The translations under genes and the position numbers were made by a program. A stretch of 64,000 bases of DNA from an uncultured Clostridia bacterium (GTDB taxonomy: Bacteria > Bacillota > Clostridia > Christensenellales > UBA1242), in NCBI GenBank assembly GCA_934754475.1, contig CAKVHV010000005.1, forward strand, positions 17,655 through 81,654, written 5' to 3'. Shown here piece after piece: positions 61,415 to 64,000 of this stretch. Below the pieces are notes generated by a model. The model was not told the origin of the DNA and did no database searches. It was given only the letters and a program-made list of their open reading frames with translations. Numbering within the stretch: the stretch's first letter is position 1; the number at the start of each line of letters is the position of its first letter.

Positions 61415-61678
61415 ATGAAAACAAAAGAAAATATAGATGTTTTCAAAAAATACTATCTAAAAGAATTTACATTCTTTGATGGTGAAAACGATGTTACTTT
61501 TAATATTGTTGGAATAGATTTTGAAAAACAACTAATAGAAGTTGCCATTACAAATCTTGGAAGAATTAGCATTGTTGAATACGATCTAAAACAAGACAAA
61601 AATGGTAATTTCTACTTTGAGTATGGTTGTACATACGAAAAAATTGAAGTAAACGATTTTGAAACGATAAACGATTAA
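61415..61678 (+). CDS. small mobile-element protein (DUF6329-like)
   Basis: The 87-residue acidic protein starts at ATG 61415, after AAAAAAGGAGG; the frame is open further upstream into the inverted repeat. It contains LKEFTFFDGENDVTFNIVGID and YDLKQDKNGNFYFEYGCTYE, ending KIEVNDFETIND. I recall similar proteins, of the DUF6329 type, in Clostridial conjugative elements near ardA, but this is from memory. It is the first gene of the element operon. Confidence 0.65.
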   Translation: MKTKENIDVFKKYYLKEFTFFDGENDVTFNIVGIDFEKQLIEVAITNLGRISIVEYDLKQDKNGNFYFEYGCTYEKIEVNDFETIND

Positions 61679-61689
61679 AGGAGTTAAAA

Positions 61690-61959
61690 ATGGATAAAGA
61701 ATTACAAGAAAAAATTACATTAAATGCAATAATTGAAGATTTAAGAAAATTTGAACACAAAGATTTACATCAATGTCCATATTGTGATGAAACATTTGAA
61801 TGGAATGATGCAGATTACAATCCAGAAGAACAAACATACACTTGCCCTGTATGTAGGCAAACTTTTGACGAAAATGAATTACAAAGCGTTACTTTTGTAG
61901 ATTATATTCTAGAAAGTTATTGTGCATATCAAAGGAGCAAAGAACATGAGCAATATTAG
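61690..61959 (+). CDS. small double-CxxC (zinc-ribbon-like) protein
   Basis: The 89-residue protein has two Cys pairs, HQCPYCDETF and YTCPVCRQTF, spaced about 27 residues apart, as in a zinc ribbon. It is flanked by helical segments (EKITLNAIIEDLRKF and VDYILESYCAYQRS). AAAGGAG precedes the ATG. Its 3' end overlaps the ArdA-like gene by 14 bases. It may bind nucleic acid or a partner protein. It is typical of small genes in conjugative elements. Confidence 0.65.
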   Translation: MDKELQEKITLNAIIEDLRKFEHKDLHQCPYCDETFEWNDADYNPEEQTYTCPVCRQTFDENELQSVTFVDYILESYCAYQRSKEHEQY

Positions 61960-62488
61960 TATTGTAATAGGCTCTTGGGGTTCATACAACGAATGTAATG
62001 AAAGAGCCTTAGGGAGCAAGTGGTTAGATTTGGAAGATTTTGATACTTACGAAGAAATCGAAGAAGAACTAACCAAAGAAGGCTTTGAACTCGATGGCAT
62101 TGATGAAGAACTATTTATACAAGATATTGATGGCATTGACGCAAAAGATATGAATTGCGACTATATCCACCCAAAAGATTTATTTGAATTATTAACAGAA
62201 GCAGATGTTATTAGTAATGACTACAATTACGAAATAATGTCTGCTTTTTTAGAAATTAGATCGTGGGAAGATTTTAAGAATAGAGTCAACGACTGTGGCT
62301 CAAATTGGACTGATGATATTTACTTATACAAAAACGAAGATTGGTATGATTTAGGCTACAACTTAATGCACGAATGCTACCAAATACCAGATTATTTAGA
62401 CAACTATATTGATTACAAAAGATATGGTGAAGATTTACGATACTATGGCTATGAAGAATATAGTCTAGGAATTATTGAAATTAGATAA
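61946..62488 (+). CDS. ardA: ArdA-like antirestriction protein
   Basis: The start is ATG 61946, with AAAGGAG just upstream, giving 180 residues. The N-terminus SIVIGSWGSYNECNERALG is the ArdA form IYVGNLGxYNEGxxxG, followed by WLDLEDFDTYEEIEEEL. The protein is strongly acidic throughout (segments NDYNYEIMSAFLEIRSWEDF and EDWYDLGYNLMHECY). ArdA proteins mimic bent B-form DNA and block type I restriction enzymes when a mobile element enters a new host. This is the clearest marker that the region is an integrative or conjugative element. Confidence 0.85.
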   Translation: MSNISIVIGSWGSYNECNERALGSKWLDLEDFDTYEEIEEELTKEGFELDGIDEELFIQDIDGIDAKDMNCDYIHPKDLFELLTEADVISNDYNYEIMSAFLEIRSWEDFKNRVNDCGSNWTDDIYLYKNEDWYDLGYNLMHECYQIPDYLDNYIDYKRYGEDLRYYGYEEYSLGIIEIR

Positions 62489-62500
62489 GGAGAAAAAATT

Positions 62501-62914
62501 ATGAATACAACATTAGAAGAAAGAAAAATTAAAGCATTAGAATTTATGAAAAAGTTAGACATTTACAAACCATACATTAAAGGTTTCAGGAAAAACAACG
62601 AAGTATGTTTCTTTGAAGGCTTTGGTGGATTTTGGACTTGGCAAGATGAGGAATTGCAAAACAAAATTAAGAAACTTGAAGAAAAATATAACTGCACAGT
62701 TTATGCAGTTACTCACGAATATACCGACTTTGGCGAACTATACGACTTTTTAATTGTTACAGATTACAAAGAAGAATGGAACGACTTGCTAACCAATGTG
62801 CAAGGCAGATTTTACGCATTTGCTTATGTGTGGAATAAAACAGATAATGACCTATCTGAATTTGGAACTATTAGTTTACAAAGTTTCGGTGGTGGTATAA
62901 GGAGAATTGCATAA
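62501..62914 (+). CDS. mobile-element-associated protein, unknown
   Basis: The 137-residue protein contains LDIYKPYIKGFRKNNEVCFF, GFGGFWTWQDEEL, YAVTHEYTDFGELYDFLIV and ends SLQSFGGGIRRIA. From memory, close relatives occur beside ardA in Clostridial conjugative elements, but no function is known to me. AAGGAGAAA precedes the start. It overlaps the following start in TAATG. Confidence 0.65.
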   Translation: MNTTLEERKIKALEFMKKLDIYKPYIKGFRKNNEVCFFEGFGGFWTWQDEELQNKIKKLEEKYNCTVYAVTHEYTDFGELYDFLIVTDYKEEWNDLLTNVQGRFYAFAYVWNKTDNDLSEFGTISLQSFGGGIRRIA

Positions 62915-63210
62915 TGAAAAACAAAAATGTATATGAAATTGTATTCGATTATTCAACCGAAGATTGCACAGGTATAGATACATATATCTACTCATGCAGA
63001 AGAAAAGCAATTAAAAAATTAAAAGAACTTATTGAAGCAGAAAAAGAATTTTATAAAAAAGAATATTCACATATTGATGAAAATGAATTTGAAATTGATA
63101 CAAACATTGAAGATGAAACTGCGTGTGAATACTGGTGGAATATCCAATGTAAAGAAGACTGGTATATACATACAAATATTGATTTTAGAATTAAGGAGAT
63201 AAACAAGTGA
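62914..63210 (+). CDS. small acidic mobile-element protein
   Basis: The 98-residue Lys/Glu-rich protein starts in TAATG, overlapping the preceding stop, so translation is coupled. It has a helical middle (KKLKELIEAEKEFYKKEY) and a C-terminal aromatic region with WWNIQCKEDWY. I do not recognise a family. Its stop overlaps the GTG start of the next gene. Confidence 0.55.
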   Translation: MKNKNVYEIVFDYSTEDCTGIDTYIYSCRRKAIKKLKELIEAEKEFYKKEYSHIDENEFEIDTNIEDETACEYWWNIQCKEDWYIHTNIDFRIKEINK

Positions 63211-63413
63211 AACCATTTAAGACATATGCTTTTATACAATCACTAAATATTGGTAAAATGCAATCAACTGAACTCGATGAAGTTGAAATTTTAGAAAAAC
63301 TACCAAACAATCAATATAAAGCAAATTATCGTGGTGTTATATGCACTGCGATTTTTAATGCTTTTAACTGCTACTACTATGTAGATGATATTTATGGAAT
63401 TATAAAGGAGTAA
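63207..63413 (+). CDS. small mobile-element protein, GTG start
   Basis: The 68-residue protein begins with GTG in the sequence GTGA, which overlaps the previous stop; AAGGAGATAAA lies upstream. It contains STELDEVEILEKLPNNQYKA then NYRGVICTAIFNAFNCYYYV, a pattern I recall from small proteins of Clostridial conjugative elements. No function is known. Confidence 0.6.
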   Translation: MKPFKTYAFIQSLNIGKMQSTELDEVEILEKLPNNQYKANYRGVICTAIFNAFNCYYYVDDIYGIIKE

Positions 63414-63416
63414 ATT

Positions 63417-63644
63417 ATGAAAAACACAAAAGAAATTAAACCTATACTTACTGCTCTATACTGCATCAACTTTTTAGGGAACAAAGATGAAGATATAGAC
63501 AAGATATTAAAGTATGCTTTTAACAGCATCTTAGATAGCAATACAAATCTACTCACACTTGCATGTATTGGTAGAACAAAACAAGATGCAATGCCAGAAA
63601 TATTACAAGTATTGTACGAAGATACAAATTACAAAGGAGAATAA
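63417..63644 (+). CDS. small mobile-element protein
   Basis: The 75-residue helical protein includes ILTALYCINFLGNKDEDID and ACIGRTKQDAMPEILQVLY. It starts three bases after the previous stop, with AAAGGAG overlapping the end of that gene. No family is recognised. Confidence 0.55.
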   Translation: MKNTKEIKPILTALYCINFLGNKDEDIDKILKYAFNSILDSNTNLLTLACIGRTKQDAMPEILQVLYEDTNYKGE

Positions 63645-63647
63645 ACT

Positions 63648-63797
63648 ATGAAATACATCACTTCTATTGAAACAAATAATCATAATGAAATAATCATTTA
63701 TGGAGATATTGGTAAAAGAAGATATTACTATTACACAAAAACACAAGCAATTAGACTTTATAACAAAGAAGTAAGGAAATTAGCTTATGGAAAATAA
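63648..63797 (+). CDS. very small protein of the element operon
   Basis: I translated this 49-residue frame directly: MKYITSIETNNHNEIIIYG and a basic, Tyr-rich second half (KRRYYYYTKTQAIRLY). AAAGGAGAATAAA lies just before the ATG. It overlaps the next gene by 11 bases, matching the packing of its neighbours. Confidence 0.5.
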   Translation: MKYITSIETNNHNEIIIYGDIGKRRYYYYTKTQAIRLYNKEVRKLAYGK

Positions 63798-64000
63798 ATA
63801 TGGTTACAAAGTTTGTTATCAAAGAGATAACGAAAAATTAAAAACATATCTATCTACTAACTCTTATTCGGGTGCTAGATGGAACATTGAAAGATATGAA
63901 AAAAGTCCACCAAATGTCTTATTAAAAGATGTTAAATGGTATATTTTACCTGTTAAAAACTATCTTGAATATTCAAAACTTTGGAGAGGTTGTCCGTTTA
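63787..64000 (+). CDS. small mobile-element protein, 3' end outside window
   Basis: The frame opens at ATG 63787 (MENKYGYKVCYQRDNEKLK) and stays open for 71 codons to the window edge. AAGGAAA lies about nine bases upstream. It is soluble-looking and aromatic, with WNIERYEKSPPNVLLKDVKW. It continues the operon. Confidence 0.5.
   Translation, partial: MENKYGYKVCYQRDNEKLKTYLSTNSYSGARWNIERYEKSPPNVLLKDVKWYILPVKNYLEYSKLWRGCPF

Larger units (their letters stand above)
60751..64000. mobile_element. left end of an integrative (probably conjugative) element, continues past window
   Basis: The element side begins where the tRNA homology ends. Supporting features, in order: arm-type direct repeats (60880-60912), a long nested inverted repeat (61144-61387), then a head-to-tail run of at least eight small ORFs including an ArdA-like antirestriction gene. 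The gene density, overlapping starts and acidic small products differ from the preceding chromosome. From the tRNA orientation, an intact tRNA-Arg(CCU) is expected at the far right end. No integrase is visible in the window. Confidence 0.65.

Overview
The window is a low-GC bacterial chromosome segment using the standard bacterial code (TGA acts as a stop, for example in recD2). Several things point to an endospore-forming Firmicute of the Clostridia type, probably an uncultured gut lineage: a gerA-gerB-gerC germinant receptor operon, a YyaC-like sporulation protein, a BclA-like collagen protein, strong AAGGAG-type ribosome binding sites, and many AT-rich intrinsic terminators. The species cannot be named from the sequence.

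Layout. 1-1740: end of prfA, then trpS. 1780-7055: a small membrane protein, a 35-bp tandem repeat array, and an ABC exporter operon whose ATPase is fused to a YwaF/TMEM164-like membrane domain. 7166-13217: two lipoproteins flanking an ArsR-type regulator, a small hydrophobic protein, a possible structured RNA and a four-helix membrane protein. 13336-19344: a methionyl-tRNA synthetase-like protein with a degenerate KMSKS loop, a YhhN-family protein, uppP, ychF and a CYTH enzyme. 19496-25551: Tic20-like and CvpA-like membrane proteins, YyaC, ftsH and an anchored orphan. 25690-28560: the rpmH-rnpA-yidD-yidC-khpB cluster. 28562-36625: an orphan gene pair, tex, and the ger operon. 36706-37910: rpsF-ssb-rpsR behind a good promoter and a likely S6:S18 leader. 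38034-44056: an orphan, then cmk, a HAD phosphatase, recD2 and comF. 44137-47110: secA with a structured leader. 47113-53106: orphans, a cloverleaf-like palindromic element and a 1542-residue membrane-anchored repeat protein. 53373-59445: ppa-dtd-orphan-marR, galU, a COG2426 membrane protein, the collagen-like protein and orphans.

From about 60,750 to the window end the character changes. A 3' half of a tRNA-Arg(CCU) gene is separated from any matching 5' half. It is followed by arm-type direct repeats, a 244-bp nested inverted repeat with an intrinsic terminator at its centre, and a tightly packed run of small acidic protein genes including an ArdA-like antirestriction protein. I read this as one end of an integrative (probably conjugative) element inserted into the tRNA gene. 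The rest of the element, and the intact tRNA, should lie beyond the right edge.

How the genes work together. Much of the window is core envelope and translation machinery: SecA, YidC/YidD and FtsH for membrane protein handling; UppP and GalU for cell-wall and glycan precursors; TrpS, RF1, Dtd, L34, S6 and S18 for translation. Sporulation and germination functions are interspersed. The least explained items are the structured non-coding segments (10740-10907, 47867-47951, 61144-61387) and the giant repeat protein.
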